64,000 nucleotides of DNA from Hoplostethus atlanticus (taxonomy: Eukaryota; Chordata; Actinopteri; Trachichthyiformes; Trachichthyidae): assembly GCA_034670405.1 (NCBI GenBank), contig JAXDDX010000116.1, forward strand, positions 1,107,501 through 1,171,500. The letters run 5' to 3'. Numbering within the stretch: the stretch's first letter is position 1; each line of letters begins with the position of its first letter. The notes under the pieces were generated by a model that did not search any database, was not told the DNA's origin, and worked only from the letters and a program-made list of their open reading frames with translations. Positions 1 through 11,511 of this stretch are shown in pieces. The position numbers and the translations under genes are program-made.

Positions 1-2850
1 AAAACACGGCATGTATGAGTAAAATGAGCTTGTGTGCTGACCCTTTGTAAGACACCTACAAGATACACTGAACATGTAACTGAACATTACATTGGTGGAT
101 CAGTGCAAGAAAAGGATAAAATTCAGTTCCTTAACAACTCCAGTGTTTTCCTGAGCTCAGAATTTTATTTCTGGCGGTACGGCATCACGGCGTGTGAGGA
201 TCTGCTCAACAAGTCTCAAACTATCACATACCTCTCTCCCTATCTTGCGCATTAAACTCTTTGATTTATCACAAAGCACTTCAATACCAACAGCCTAACC
301 GGGGAAAAAAAAAAAACTGTTGCAAAGAGTAAGTGAGTCTTCAGAGCTTCAATTGATAGGAAGATGACAGATCTGACTAACATCCCCACCTGTTCTCTAC
401 CTGCTAATATCTAAGCTTATTCCAAAATCGGGGAAACAGACTCGTGAAAACTTCACTGGGCCAAGCCAAACAACTCTTTGTCCCCTTCCTCAAGCCATTA
501 GTGTAATTGTTCCTTTCCCCCTCTCTTGTCCATGCTGACTGTAGTTACATCCAATCCATCTGGGTACTTGTGGGGTACAGCCAGCTGGCTAGCATTGCTA
601 TCAGCCTCTCCTCTCTATGCCTACTTCCACTGCAAAGGTGTCAAGTCCTATTACATACTGTTGACAGCAGAGGCAGCCGAAGATGCTTAAGTCGGCATAT
701 CTGACATTGTGACAGGCTTATAAAACAGTATTTACAAATCAGATATTTAGATTAAATTTATGGACAACCTAAAAGCAGGTGCTATGGATGAGGCTGCAGG
801 AGAAGGGGATGATCTATTCTTGTATCTATGCTGATCCAAGATGATTGGCCAGAACCCCCTGGCCTCAATCATGTCACTTACTGGGATGAGACAAGTTTTA
901 AGGGGATTTGTCTGATAACAAATACATGCACACTGCCATGTGGATACTGGAGAAGATACGAAGATACTGCTCCTCTATCAGCATCCAGTACTTGCCTACA
1001 CCTGGCAGGCTGCCACATAGGGAGCATAGTTATGACATGTCAAAACCAACAACATCAGGTTCATAACACGCAGTGATAAGGGCTTGGTACTTACAGGCGG
1101 CATGATGCCAAATACTGAACATGGGCTCCTGTGACACGTTGATCAATGGATACTAAGGGTTCCCCACACTCTGCTCAATAAGGAGTACATCTGTCTTTTA
1201 CACACCAGGACTGCAATCATAAGGAGCAAACTGTTCCATTCATTAAATCACAGCCTATCACAGTCATGTACTACACACACAAATGAGTACTGTCAATGTA
1301 TTAAAAATCAATGTCATTTTCTCATTAGATCTTAATGAGTCCATTCCACTGCCTACAATCGTATAATTATGGTTTGTTCAATCAAGAGTACTGTAAATGC
1401 ATTCTTAATCCAACAGGCAGAATTTCTCACCTCCCCAGTGCTATGAATGCTAGCCAATCCCCTGATAAAATGACACTTTTTAATGAGCCTATAGCATTGC
1501 GGCGCTTATACGTGATAATACTGGGCGTGTATAGCTCGCTGCAGTCCAGACTTCTCCCTCTACGTTAACGGGTAGTCAAGGCCTCTCTATATCCGCCCCG
1601 TACCGGCGGAGAATGGCTTCCCCTATAGGTGCCAACAACCTAATTTCTCGATCGGCAGTCTTTCTGATTTTTGAGGTCCGTTTTTAATTGGATGTCGCTC
1701 CTTGACAAAAATGGTTCGAATGGAAAAATAATTTCACAAATAACTGCTGGCAAAGGGAACGTTTATTCCCTTCACAGGCAGAGAAGCCAGCTGTCACACA
1801 AACCCCAATCGATTCTGTCAAACGACCCTACAGAGCTCGGCTTGCCAGCTCGGTTGACACGATGCGTGCCATTCTTTCTCGTGTGGGAGAGAACGTCACG
1901 CCAAATTCCGTTCAAAAATCTCACAGATTAACGCTGCCTTGTTTATCGGCAAAACTACATACCTGACAGAACATGGCCTTACTGAATGGTTAGAAGCGTG
2001 CATCCGATACGCCGTACAGCACTTAATTCAATGAAACTCCAACTTCTTGAATTGGTTCGCTTGTTATTCCCACAATGTCCGTCCACCAAAATACGCCGTG
2101 ATGGGCGGTAGCGAGCAGTGTGAACCACTTCTAAAAAATAAAAAAAATATATATTTTATGATGCTTGGTAGATCATCCATATGCCGAATTTCTCAAAAGA
2201 TCCTAAACATGGGAAATGGTCTAAGGTGATATTCTACAATGCGTGTACCTTTGCCAATAAGCAATGGAGTATTAAACTGTAAAATTTCTTGAACGGAGCT
2301 TGGCGAGCCCTTTCTGTCCATACAAGAGAGAACGGTTCGTACAGTGGCTGGATTCAGCCCATCTTGGACAGTCAGTAACATTGAAGCCGGGTGGGGACGT
2401 TAAGCATCTGTGATGGGCAGCAAAATAAGGTTACCTACCGTTGTGCACGTTGACTTGTACAGGTCAATTGGCACCTTTCACTTTTACAGTCAGTAGCCAA
2501 TCTTTGGTTAGCCGAATGAAACTGGGGTGGGGATAACTACGGAGTCATATTAGCAGCAAGATAACGCTACTGCTTGCTACATTAGCTTGCGTACTGCTAA
2601 CGTGAGCTAACATGTTGGGAAGAACCAGTTAAACATGTATTTTACTAAAATTAAGATTCACCGTGGCTTGAGTACTAAGTAACGTTAACAACATTAGCCA
2701 AGCTCCATTTATATCAACATTAGCAAACGGTATACTGGCTAGCTAACGTTAGCTAACATTGCTTGCATCATTTTGAATCTGACGTTACCTTAACATTAGC
2801 TTTGCTCAGGTTTCTATTGGCTAGCAGCAAGCTAACGCAATTCATCTCAC
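1..2850. other. Unassigned 5' flank, no supported gene
   Basis: No ORF here reads like a conserved protein. From about 1500 to 2400 the composition becomes less AT-rich and CpGs appear. On the minus strand there is a possible splice donor (CAG followed by gtatgt) near 1960 and a 62-codon minus ORF at 2193-2381 ending at a stop. That could be exonic sequence of a minus-strand gene, but it does not join in frame to the first-exon candidate at 2851-2954 when the obvious acceptor near 2412 is used. From 2580 to 2830 there are many copies of GCTAACGTTAGC-like palindromes, common in fish intergenic DNA. Confidence 0.4.
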
Positions 2851-2954
2851 CTGTACAATGGCTTCGAGTCCAAAAACGGCGGATCTGATGTGTCAGTCTT
2901 GGTCGTATTCTTTCCTTGGATTATAAATGGTAGAGGCAATCCAATAATATCCAT
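2851..2954 (-). CDS. Putative first coding exon of an unidentified minus-strand gene
   Basis: On the minus strand an ATG at 2954-2952 opens 34 codons plus two bases and ends at a consensus donor (TACAG followed by gtgaga). The peptide starts MDIIGLPLPFIIQGKNTTK and ends DPPFLDSKPLY. I do not recognise the family. The frame stays open upstream of the ATG for about 24 codons. Upstream (higher coordinates) lie CCAAT boxes on the minus strand near 3380 and 3427, as expected of a housekeeping-type promoter. Downstream exons would lie below 2850 or outside the window; the nearest acceptor (about 2412) leads to a frame that stops after about 45 codons, so the continuation is unresolved. It could also be a chance ORF. 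Confidence 0.35.
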
Positions 2955-3199
2955 ACGAGGCTCATTGGCGTTGCTTGTTGCAAGACCCGCACAGCTTGCA
3001 CTTGATCTTGTTTTGGGGCTATTTTAATGCCCACCTAGTTTTCCTGAATATTTTCAGATGGTTGGACAGCCAGCCAGCCACCGTTAGGTCTAACGTTATT
3101 TTGCTACCAAGCAGAGGCTGCTAGCTTAATTAACTATTAGCTCAGGGTGGAAACCGCTTGGTTTGTAACTTAGTTACGTTGGCATCAATCGGTCGCTTC

Positions 3200-3490
3200 G
3201 CCAAATGTAACTGCTACAGAGAAGACGTTCAAGTGAATATAATCCCAAGACATGTGTGAAATCCTGTCATATATCCATAATATAGGGGGCTAAGAGTGTC
3301 CCGGAGGCCGACATATTTCTCAGCACTACAAAACTCCGATACCATAGGGTCCAACAGCGGAATTGTCGCAATACTCCTCGCTGATTGGATGATTAGGATG
3401 TCAATCAAGCTGTTGGCGTATTTTATTGGTTTTCGATGTCGGTAGGATGCCACGAAGACCTCCCCCGAAACTGTGAACGTCATTATTGCA
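3200..3490 (-). promoter_or_regulatory. Candidate minus-strand promoter with CCAAT boxes
   Basis: This stretch is relatively GC-balanced and CpG-containing. It holds two CCAAT motifs on the minus strand (seen as ATTGG at about 3383 and 3426), followed in minus orientation by non-repetitive sequence leading to the exon candidate at 2851-2954. An 84-codon minus ORF (3229-3483) overlaps it but has no recognisable family. The promoter assignment is inferred from motifs and position only. Confidence 0.3.
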
Positions 3491-3499
3491 CTAAATCAT

Positions 3500-3882
3500 G
3501 GTTGAATGATTATTCCCCATACAAAGAAACACAGTCCAAGACTTGTTGACTCAATTGCAATACACAGTGAAGCCTCTGGTAATATATAATGCTTTTACTA
3601 AGCATTATTGGCACATAAACTGTCTTCAACATGAGGTTTTAATCCCCTCATGTGGCACACTGACATACTAAACGTGTGTGCGCGTGTGTGTGCATGTGTA
3701 TGTTTGTTTATTCTCATTAAGTGTCCATGTCTTTGTGCCGGTACTGATTGCTGGTGGCACTTACAGTATGTGTGTACTCATGTGCACATACTCGCTTTCT
3801 CTCACACACACGCACACACGCACATAAAGGGGAGATTAAAACGACAGCAGGGGCTAGGGGGATAAACCCACACAGCCTCAAG

Positions 3883-3913
<31 letters not shown>

Positions 3914-4279
3914 AGTGAGCCACCTCAATTCCATGTGCGATTTCCTGATTGAAGGATTTCAGATTTGTTATTATTTTGGAGATTGTGTGTGTGTGTGTGT
4001 GTGTTAAAGCCCTTTGGAACTTGGCAGCATAAAGCCCTTAAACCAAAGGGGCAATCATGGTATGAAAAACAACGGCAAAGGGTCATTTTATGGTGACTTA
4101 TTTCACATTTAAGGGTGACATCTGTTTTTCAACAGATGTCCCCCCAGCCTACTTGATGTTTCTTCTCCCTGATAAACCATCCAGGTAGGCAAGTTTGTTG
4201 TTTTTTGACAGATATAATTTAACTGCCTGTAAAACCTGTCATATTGCTCCTACTTCTGAAGTCATAAATGCGACTCCAA
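3500..4279. other. Intergenic, low-complexity CA/TG tracts
   Basis: No gene is supported. A (CA)n tract at 3891-3914, a (TG)n tract at 3986-4003 and scattered CGCA/CACA repeats at 3670-3830 explain the overlapping ORFs rich in Cys-Val or His-Thr. Confidence 0.6.
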
Positions 4280-4880
4280 GATTCAAGATTTCAAGATTCA
4301 AGAACTTTATTTGTCACATACACACGGTGAAATGAAAAGTGGCAATGCTCAATGGGAATGTACAAAGGGCAACAACAGTCACAGTATTTACAATAAAAAA
4401 AAGCATTACAATATTTACAGTAAGAAACACTATTTACAATAGGATAGAAATATAAGTAAAAAATATAATAAAATATGAAAATATTTGGAAATATGTAATA
4501 TAAATTATGTGTAGTCGCTACCTGTATATCTAAGTGTGTGTGTGTGTGTGCATAAGAGAGGCAGTGTGTGGGACTTGGTGGGGGCCCTGTTGAGGTCAGA
4601 GTTCACAGTCCTGATGGCCTGAGGAAAGAAACTCTGTCTCAGTCTCTCTGTTTTTGCAGCGTGACTGCGGAGGCGCTTGCCTGACCACAACAGCTGAAAC
4701 AGTCCGTTGTTGGGGTGGTGAGGATCCTTCATGATCCTACAGGCTCTGGTTCTGCACCTCCTGGTGTATAAGTCCTGCAGGGTGGGGAGTGTAGTTCCAA
4801 TAGTGCGTTCAGCCGAACGCACTACTCTCTGCAGAGCCCTCCTATCCTGAGTGGAGCTGTTGCCAAACCAGGCAGTGATG
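4280..4880 (-). mobile_element. 5'-truncated L2-like LINE, minus orientation
   Basis: On the minus strand this segment encodes the C-terminal ~105 residues of an L2/CR1-like reverse transcriptase ORF ([19 protein letters not shown] onward, 4505-4822). It is followed by a short 3' UTR and a tail of ATTCAAGATT-type repeats (the complement of TTGAATC) at 4280-4305. It is nearly identical in protein sequence to the last third of the + strand copy at 5941-7351. Homology ends abruptly at about 4880, as expected of 5' truncation during target-primed reverse transcription. Confidence 0.85.
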
Positions 4881-4884
4881 TATG

Positions 4885-5300
4885 GAGTCAGTTAACTCTC
4901 AATATTCACAAATGAATACAACACAATTCACAAATATATTTTGCGATTTATATATAAATGTCTCTGTTCACAAATATATTTTTCAATGCACACACAAATG
5001 TGTATCGTTTCATATAAATGTAAAAAAAATATATATATAAATGACAACGTTCACAAATAAATTAGTGTTCACAAATGTCTGTTTCCGATGCACACACAAA
5101 TACGTCTCGTTTTATATAAATGTAAAACAAATCCACAAATATACTTAGTTAAAAACAGCTGCAGTGTTCATCTAAAACATATTTAAATGTTGCTACATTT
5201 ATATACAGATTGTCGAATCTGCGTTTAGAAACCTCCAGACGAGTTGTGAACCTCGTTACATTTGTGTGTGGAGTTTCCTGACGTGGTTAGATTCACAAAT
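4885..5300. repeat. Degenerate TTCACAAATATATTT-type repeats
   Basis: Multiple imperfect copies of a motif resembling TTCACAAATATATTT followed by TATATAAATG and CACACAAATG are spaced irregularly between the two L2-like copies. They look like decayed tandem or foldback repeat DNA. No coding potential was seen. Confidence 0.5.
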
Positions 5301-5730
5301 GCATTTTTTCTAAAGGGCCTTTCTCTGTAGCCTATCAGACGTCTCTTTCAAGTTCAGCCAATCACACCAGCGTGTGATTTCAATGCTGCATCCCTAATCC
5401 CGATGAGTTTGGTGTCCGGTAGCAGTACTCCAAGTGTAAATTAAACATAACATGTTTAGCCAATAATTCCCTTGTCGTTCGTGATTGAATACATTTGAAT
5501 TATGATCGTCTGATTTTGCTAACGATGTGTTATTTACACAGCTAGAAAAGTTAGCTAGGTAATATTTGAACCATGTTAGGCCATTTCGCACTAGCACCCC
5601 AAGACAATCTCAATCCGAAACACAGAGCAGTAGTCTATTTGAGTTGCGTCAGGATTGTCCACTATTGCCTGCTATTTGAGGAGCAAGAGGATGAAGAGAG
5701 AGAAGATGAAGAGATCAAACCGAAGACTAA

Positions 5731-5900
5731 GGCCGAATCCCAATTCTCATTTTCACCCCTACGGCTTCGGCTTGGCCCTTCGGCTTGGCCCTCGGAACAG
5801 AGTCACAAGAAATGGGACAACCCTTCAAGACCCTGATATGTCATCGATGACGTTTACATAAACTGACGGGACGAGTTTGTTATCGGAGATTACTATGGCA
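5731..5900 (-). mobile_element. End fragment of Harbinger-like non-autonomous element
   Basis: It begins with GGCCGAATCCCAATTC preceded by TAA. It then matches, in inverse orientation, the right-hand ~165 bp of the complete element at 19483-20410, including the shared GTCATCGATGACGTTTAC-like palindrome and the ACAAACTCGT stretch. The other end is missing; the sequence runs into the LINE at about 5941. Confidence 0.6.
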
Positions 5901-5940
5901 ATAATGGTATTATCACAGTGACAGTGATTATCACAGTGAC

Positions 5941-7351
5941 CCGCTGCAGTTTGCTTATCGTCCCAACAGATCCACGGATGATGCTGTCTCCCAGGTACTG
6001 CACACCACACTCTCTCATCTGGACAGCCGGAAGGGGGGCTATGTGAGACTGCTGTTCATTGACTATAGTTCAGCTTTCAATACCATAGTCCCCACCAGAC
6101 TGGCTGGCAAGTTGATTGAGCTGGGACTGAACACCCCCTTGTGTGCCTGGATCCTGGACTTCCTGACCGCCAGGCCCCAGGTGGTCAGGGTGGGTAGACA
6201 CACCTCCAACCCCCTCACCCTGAACACAGGATCCCCCCAGGGTTGCGTCCTCAGCCCCCTACTGTACTCCCTGTACACACATGACTGTGTGGCCAGGTTC
6301 AGCTCCAACACCATCATTAAGTTTGCGGATGACACAGTGGTGGTGGGCCTGATCTCCAACAACGACGAGAAGGCCTACCTGGAGGAAGTTGCTGATCTGT
6401 CACTCTGGTGCCAGGACAACAGCCTCCTCCTGAATGTCACCAAAACTAAGGAGCTGATTGTGGACTTTAGGAGGACACAACAACAGAGGACGTACTCACC
6501 ATTGGGGATTAATGGGAATACTGTGGAGAGGGTGAGCAGGTATAAATACCTGGGAGTCCACATCACTGATGATCTGACATGGACAACACACACAGACACT
6601 CTAGTGAGAAAGGCGAGGCAGCGCCTTTACCACCTCAGGCAACTGAGGAAATTTAAAGTCTCCCGGAGGATCCTTCAGTCCTTCTACTCTGGAGCTGTGG
6701 AGAGCATCCTGACAGGAAGCATCACTGCCTGGTTTGGCAACAGCTCCGCTCAGGACAGGAAGGCTCTGCAGAGAGTAGTGCGTTCGGCTGAACGCACTAT
6801 TGGAACTACACTCCCCACCCTGCAGGACTTGTACACCAGGAGGTGCAGAACCAGAGCCTGCAGGATCATGAAGGATCCTCACCACCCTAACAACGGTCTG
6901 TTTCAGCTGCTGTGGTCAGGCAAGCGCCTCCGTAGTCACGCTGCCAAAACAGAGAGACTGAGACGGAGTTTCTTTCCTCAGGCCATCAGGACTGTGAACT
7001 CTGACCTCACCAGGGCCCCCACCAAGACACACACACTGCCCCTCTTATGCACACACACACACTTAGGTAAAGACTACACATAATTTATAATTTATATTAT
7101 ATTATACATACAATTTCCCCTTTTTTACTATATTTTTTTATAAAGTGCTCTTATTGTAAATATTGTGTTGTTTTTTATATAGAGCTCTTAAAAACTGTGA
7201 CATTGTAAATATTGTGTTGGTTATTGTAAATAGTGTGAACCTGTTATTTTGCACATTTCTGCTGAGCATTGCCACTTTGCATTTCACTGCACACCTCGTG
7301 TGTGTATGTGACAATTAAACTTCTTGAATCTTGAATCTTGAATCTTGAATC
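5941..7351 (+). mobile_element. 5'-truncated L2-like LINE with open RT ORF
   Basis: The copy has a continuous reading frame from about 5944 to 7083 for the C-terminal half of a non-LTR reverse transcriptase. It shows the finger/palm motif DYSSAFNTI, then [19 protein letters not shown], the catalytic FADDT box (palm, two Asp), and the thumb and C-terminal segment with WFGNSS. The endonuclease and N-terminal half of RT are absent, so it cannot be autonomous. The 3' UTR (7084-7323) ends in four TTGAATC units (7324-7351), a 3' tail typical of L2-clade elements in fish. An in-frame ATG at 6043 is not the natural start; codons upstream are clearly RT sequence. The clade call (L2 rather than CR1 or Rex1) is from memory of motif style. 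Confidence 0.88.
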
Positions 7352-7832
7352 AATATTGCCAAGATTCGACCCATGCTAACAGAGGCAGACGCAGAAATTT
7401 TAGTACATGTCTTTGTATCATCAAGAATCGATTATTGCAATGTCCTTTTTTCGGGCTTTACCTACTGGGCGCACTAAAAAACTACAACTGGTCCAGAATG
7501 CTGCTGCCAGCATCCTGACCAAAACTAGGAAATTCGACCATATAACGCCCATTCTATCCTCATTACACTTACATATAAATCATTACATGGGATGGCACCG
7601 TCCTACTTATCAGATCTGATTAAACCATATAAACTGTCACGTGCCCTCAGATCACAGGACACTGTCTATCCCAGCAGTCAAAAAGAAAACTGCAGGTAAC
7701 AGAGCCTTTTCTTACCGGGCTCCCTATCTCTGGAACAGTCTGCCTGCCTCAATCAGAGAGGCAGGCTCTATCGAAGTCTTTAAGTCAAGGCTAAAAACCC
7801 ATTTATTCTCTTTATCATTTGACCAGCCTTGA
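7352..7832 (+). mobile_element. Second LINE, C-terminal RT remnant
   Basis: Right after the TTGAATC tail a different LINE protein appears, split over frames: DYCN and FSGF motifs, then VQNAAASILTKTRKFDHITP (7407-7619 frame), then the characteristic C-terminus YLWNSLPASIREAGSIEVFK and LKTHLFSL (7641-7832). This is the RT C-terminal region of a CR1/Rex1/L2-type fish LINE, interrupted by at least one frameshift. The preceding part of the ORF is absent, consistent with truncation at the boundary with the upstream LINE. Confidence 0.7.
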
Positions 7833-8401
7833 GGGAGTGGCTCAGTCTCTTCTCAGAGTAAGGCTAGACCAGTTAGCTCATCCTAGCTCAGGGTCCTGCC
7901 GATGGATACTAGCATCATGCCTACATGTCCTGTTCTCCTGGTCTACCTGCTCCTGTCCACTGATGCTGGTCATGTTTGTCTGTGTGAGTGAGAGTGCGTG
8001 TATGGGTGTGTCTCCTATCTGTGTCTCCTAGACTGTGCGCGCTACCTGCGCTAGCGATAGAAGCGCTCTATGTGATGTGCTATGTGACAAATTTGTAGTT
8101 CATTAGACGATATAACTTCAATGCACTGGATGTTCCAGACAGTTGTGTTCATATTGCTCGCACTTGCTTAGGTAAGATTGTGATCAATTTCGGAACAGAA
8201 ACTTTCCCTTAGGGACTTGGCAAGCTGGGTGAACTATTCTTGAGTATATGGGGTCAGGCTATTTTTCATGGCTGGCGTTTACACACGCAGACGTTACTAA
8301 GGAAGTAACTATCAAAGAGAGATCCTCTATCACGTAAACGTGTGAACACACAGTATGTAGAACATGTAGAACAGGTGTTTTGCACTTTGTCACTGTTTCT
8401 G
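7833..8401. other. LINE 3' tail and unassigned sequence
   Basis: The first part reads as 3' UTR of the preceding LINE (CTCAGAGTAAGGCTAGACC, then a TGTGTGAGTGAGAG tract). From about 8050 to 8401 nothing is recognised up to the TA duplication of the Tc1-like element. Confidence 0.4.
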
Positions 8402-8413
8402 TATACACTGATC

Positions 8414-8840
8414 TGTCAAGGATTGCAGTTTGTATAGGACCCAGAATGCAGACCACAACAAGGGAGTAGGAAAAAGCAGTTTTAATGGAGAAGCAAGAGA
8501 TGGGATGGTGGGGGGTGCAGAGGCTGGGCTGGATGGAGCTGGGGCAGGCAGGTGAGGCAGGTGCGAGGGAAGCAGGCAGGCTGGTGGGTAGCGGCGAGGA
8601 GACACAAGGAAGGAGGCGTTCAGGGGATCTTGGGAGACAAGAGAATCGATTAGAGAAGCCGGGAGGCACACAAGGGAAAATAACTCAGACAATAGGTCTA
8701 GAGCGGCCGAGAGCGTGACTACCACGGTAGTTGGCGGAACAATCTGGCGATGAGTGGTTGAAGAGCCGGGGTATATGTACTGCTGGGCTGATGAGTTGAT
8801 AGACGGCAGGTGTGGAGGGAAGGCAGGGCCAGCAAAGCAT
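8414..8840 (-). repeat. Gypsy 3' LTR, truncated
   Basis: It shares with the solo LTRs at 26780 and 49520 the block (on +) ATCTGGCGATGAGTGG, then AGCCGGGGT, then GGCAGGTGTG, so all three belong to one LTR superfamily. On the minus strand it carries an ATTAAA-type polyadenylation signal near 8480 and ends in CA at 8414. Its U3 start is missing owing to the deletion that also removed the integrase tail. Confidence 0.7.
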
Positions 8841-9725
8841 CGAGCGAAGGAGGGCCGCTCGAGCAGCCTTCCAAATCCAGCGGCAGCGCTGGAGGTGGAC
8901 CTGTACCGATGGTACCGCCACTTCCTCCTCCTGAGCGGGAAAGAGGGGAGGTTGGTAGCCCAATGATGTTTGAAAGGGGGACATACCTGTGGTGGTGCTG
9001 GTGAGGGAATTGTGGGCGTACTCGACCCATGGTAGTTGAGAGCTCCACTCCAGGAGGAGGGATGGCGAGCAGTGATGCAGTGGAGGGCTGCTTCCAGGTC
9101 CTGGTTGGCCCGCTCCGTCTGCCCATTGGACTGGGGGTGGTAGCCGGAGGAGAGGCTGACGGTGGCACCTAGAGCCTGGCAGAAGGCCTTCCACTCCTGG
9201 GAGGAGAACTGCAGACCCCGGTCGGAGACGATGTCCTGGGGGATCCTGTGGAGCCGGAACACAGAGCACCAGGAGGTCCGCAGTCTCCCTGGCAGAGGGA
9301 AGCTTGGGGAGAGGGATGAAGTGGACCGCCTTGGAAAATCGGTCGACTATAGTAAGGATGGTGGTAATAATGGCTGATGGAGGGAGACCAGTGACGAAGT
9401 CGACAGCGATGTGTGACCAAGGACGGCTGGGAGTGGGCAGTGGGTACAGCAGGCCAGCGGGAGGTTGGTGGGAGGACTTGCTGCGGGCGCAGACGGAGCA
9501 GGCGGACACGAAGGCTCAGGTGTCCTGGGACATGGAGGGCCACCAAAAGCTCTGCCTGATGAAGGCCAGGGTGCGGGCGAAGCCGGGGTGACAAGTGAGC
9601 CTCGATGAGTGACCCCACTGGAGAACCTGGGACCTGGCGGAATCGGGTACAAACAGGCGGTTAGCGGGGCCGTTACCTGGGTCTGGGTGCGCTGGGCCTC
9701 CCGTACGAGACTCTCGACCTCCCAC
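8840..9725 (-). pseudogene. Gypsy integrase, frameshifted and C-terminally deleted
   Basis: The H2C2 zinc finger is split across frames: [21 protein letters not shown] in the frame at 9516-9725, then CSVCARSK in the frame ending 9509. The catalytic core shows [13 protein letters not shown] (first D), [20 protein letters not shown] (second D) and the [18 protein letters not shown] block (E). It then reaches [10 protein letters not shown] and ends at [12 protein letters not shown] followed by ARAALLR near 8850. Normally another ~100 residues follow; here the sequence passes directly into LTR sequence. At least two frameshifts. Confidence 0.85.
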
Positions 9726-9799
9726 ACAGCTGCTCCCACCACACAGGACGGAGGGAGAATGGTCTCAGGCTCGAGAGCGTCCGGCTTGATGTTGCGGGA

Positions 9800-10165
9800 G
9801 CCGGGGCGGTAGGTGAGGGTGAAGTTGAACCTCCCCAGGAATAATGCCCACCGCGCTTGCTGGGAGTTGAGCCGTTTGGTGGAGCGAAGGTAGGAGAGGT
9901 TCTTGTGGTCTGTCCAGACCACAAACGGTTGCTCCGCCCCCTCCAGGCAATGCCTCCACTCCTCCAAGGCGAGGACGACCGCCAGGAGCTCCCAGTTACC
10001 CACGTCGTAGTTCCGCTCAGCAGGGGAGAGATGCCGGGAGAAAAACGCGCAGGGGTGCAACTGCAGATCCCCCGAGGATCGTTGGGACAGGACGGCCCCA
10101 ACGCCGGAGTTGGAAGCGTCCACCTCCACCATGAACTGGTTTGAGGAGTCCGGATGTCTCAACAC
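9800..10165 (-). pseudogene. Gypsy RNase H domain
   Basis: Minus-strand frame 9347-10165 begins with [17 protein letters not shown] (first catalytic Asp), then [33 protein letters not shown] (catalytic Asp) and [14 protein letters not shown], the standard Ty3/Gypsy RNase H order. The domain itself is open; the frame degenerates after about 9800. Confidence 0.85.
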
Positions 10166-10169
10166 CGGG

Positions 10170-10797
10170 GCGAATGTGAAGAGTCGCTTGAGACGGGTGA
10201 AGGCCGCATCTGCCTCGGGGGTCCAGGTGAACGGGGAGAGGGTGGAGGTGAGCCGGGTAAGCGGGGCTGCTACCTTGCTGAAGTCTCGGATAAACCTCCG
10301 GTAGAAATTAGCAAAGCCACTCAGCCACAGCCTGGATCTTGGCCGGGTCCGTCTTCACCTGCCCCTGCTCAATGATGTAGCCTAGGAAACTTACAGGAAC
10401 GTGAAATTCGCACTTCTCAACTTATTTTAAATTTATTTTCAAGGAGACGACGGAGCACCAACCTGACATGCTGAATGTGCTCCTCCTCCTCCTGGGAGAA
10501 GATCAAGATGTCGTCTATATAGACGAAGATGAATCGGTTCAGCATGTCACACAGGACGTCATTGACGAGTGCCTGGAAGACTGCTGGGGCGTTGGTGAGA
10601 CCGAAGGGCATGACGAGGTACACCGCCCTCAGTGGCTGAGGGCGGTGTTAAAAGCAATCTTCCACTCATCGCCTTCTCGAATCCAGATGAGGTGGTAGGC
10701 ATTACGGAGGTCTAGCTTGGAGAAGACTGTTGCGTGTTGGAGAGGCTCAAAGGCAGGGTCTATGAGCGGCAGGGGATATTTGTTTGATTATTGTTAT
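10170..10797 (-). pseudogene. Gypsy reverse transcriptase, disrupted
   Basis: The central palm is readable at 10417-10623 on the minus strand: [20 protein letters not shown] followed by [13 protein letters not shown], the YIDD catalytic box. Flanking fingers (toward 10797) and thumb (toward 10170) are in other frames with stops. The region is therefore frameshifted on both sides of the active site. Confidence 0.8.
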
Positions 10798-11511
10798 TCA
10801 GGCCCCGGAAGTCGATGCAGGGGCGCAGAGCGTGATCCTTTTTCTCCACGAAAAAGAACCCTGCACCGACAGGAGACGTTGTTTATCAAACACCTCTCCG
10901 AGGTTGTGATAGACTGGGGGAACGGAGGAGAGGTCGGGAGGCTCAGGGACAGGAACGGTAGTATACTTATTAGGGGCTAGGGCAAACAGGAGACAGTGGG
11001 AGTGGCAAAACACGCTCCAGCTGATCACGGAACCAGAGGACCAGTCGACGTGAGGGTTGTGGAGCGCCAACCAGCGCCGGCCCAACACCACCGGAGCGGG
11101 GGGAGAGGAGATGACGTGGAGCTGGATGCGTTCCCGGTGGCTTCCCGACAGGACCAGCGTGAGGGGTGCAGAGCAGTACGTGATCCGGGCCAGGAGCTTG
11201 CCATCCAGCGTATTGACCGTCAACAGGGAAGGGAGAGGTTCGGTGGGGATTCCGGCCTGTGAAACCAGCGTGGAGTTGATAAAGCTGGCATCGGTGCCGG
11301 AGTCCATTAAAGTGAGCACCGGGAGTGTCTCTTTGGACCAGAGGAGGGAGGCGTTGAATCGAACGCAGGACTGCGGGGCTGGAGGACGGGTAGTGGAATG
11401 GCTCATCAGGGTCCCCGCAGTCACTGATGAGCCTCCTCCTTTTGGCCGGAGAGGACAGGCAGCCAGGAAATGGCCAGCCTGGCCGCAGTAGAGGCAGGCT
11501 CCCGAGTCCAT
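10798..11511 (-). pseudogene. Gypsy gag zinc knuckle and aspartic protease
   Basis: The ORF of 237 codons starts with a CCHC knuckle (CLYCGQAGHFLAAC, spacing C-X2-C-X4-H-X4-C). It then has a retropepsin-like active site MDSGTDASFI (DSG in place of the more usual DTG/DSG-A) and a flap-to-C-terminus VLGRRWLALHNPHVDW. It ends where the RT frame begins. Upstream gag (capsid) is absent. Confidence 0.85.

Noticed and set aside
1700-1725. tRNA T-loop-like GGTTCGAAT
   Set aside because: No A-box partner, acceptor pairing or cloverleaf around it.
3229-3483. 84-codon minus ORF as the start of a protein
   Set aside because: No recognisable family; it overlaps a CCAAT-containing promoter-like stretch, so it is more likely non-coding.
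8259-9262. Long overlapping ORFs in several frames across the Gypsy region
   Set aside because: Only the minus frames with integrase, RNase H, RT and protease motifs are real; the others are shadows in GC-rich DNA.
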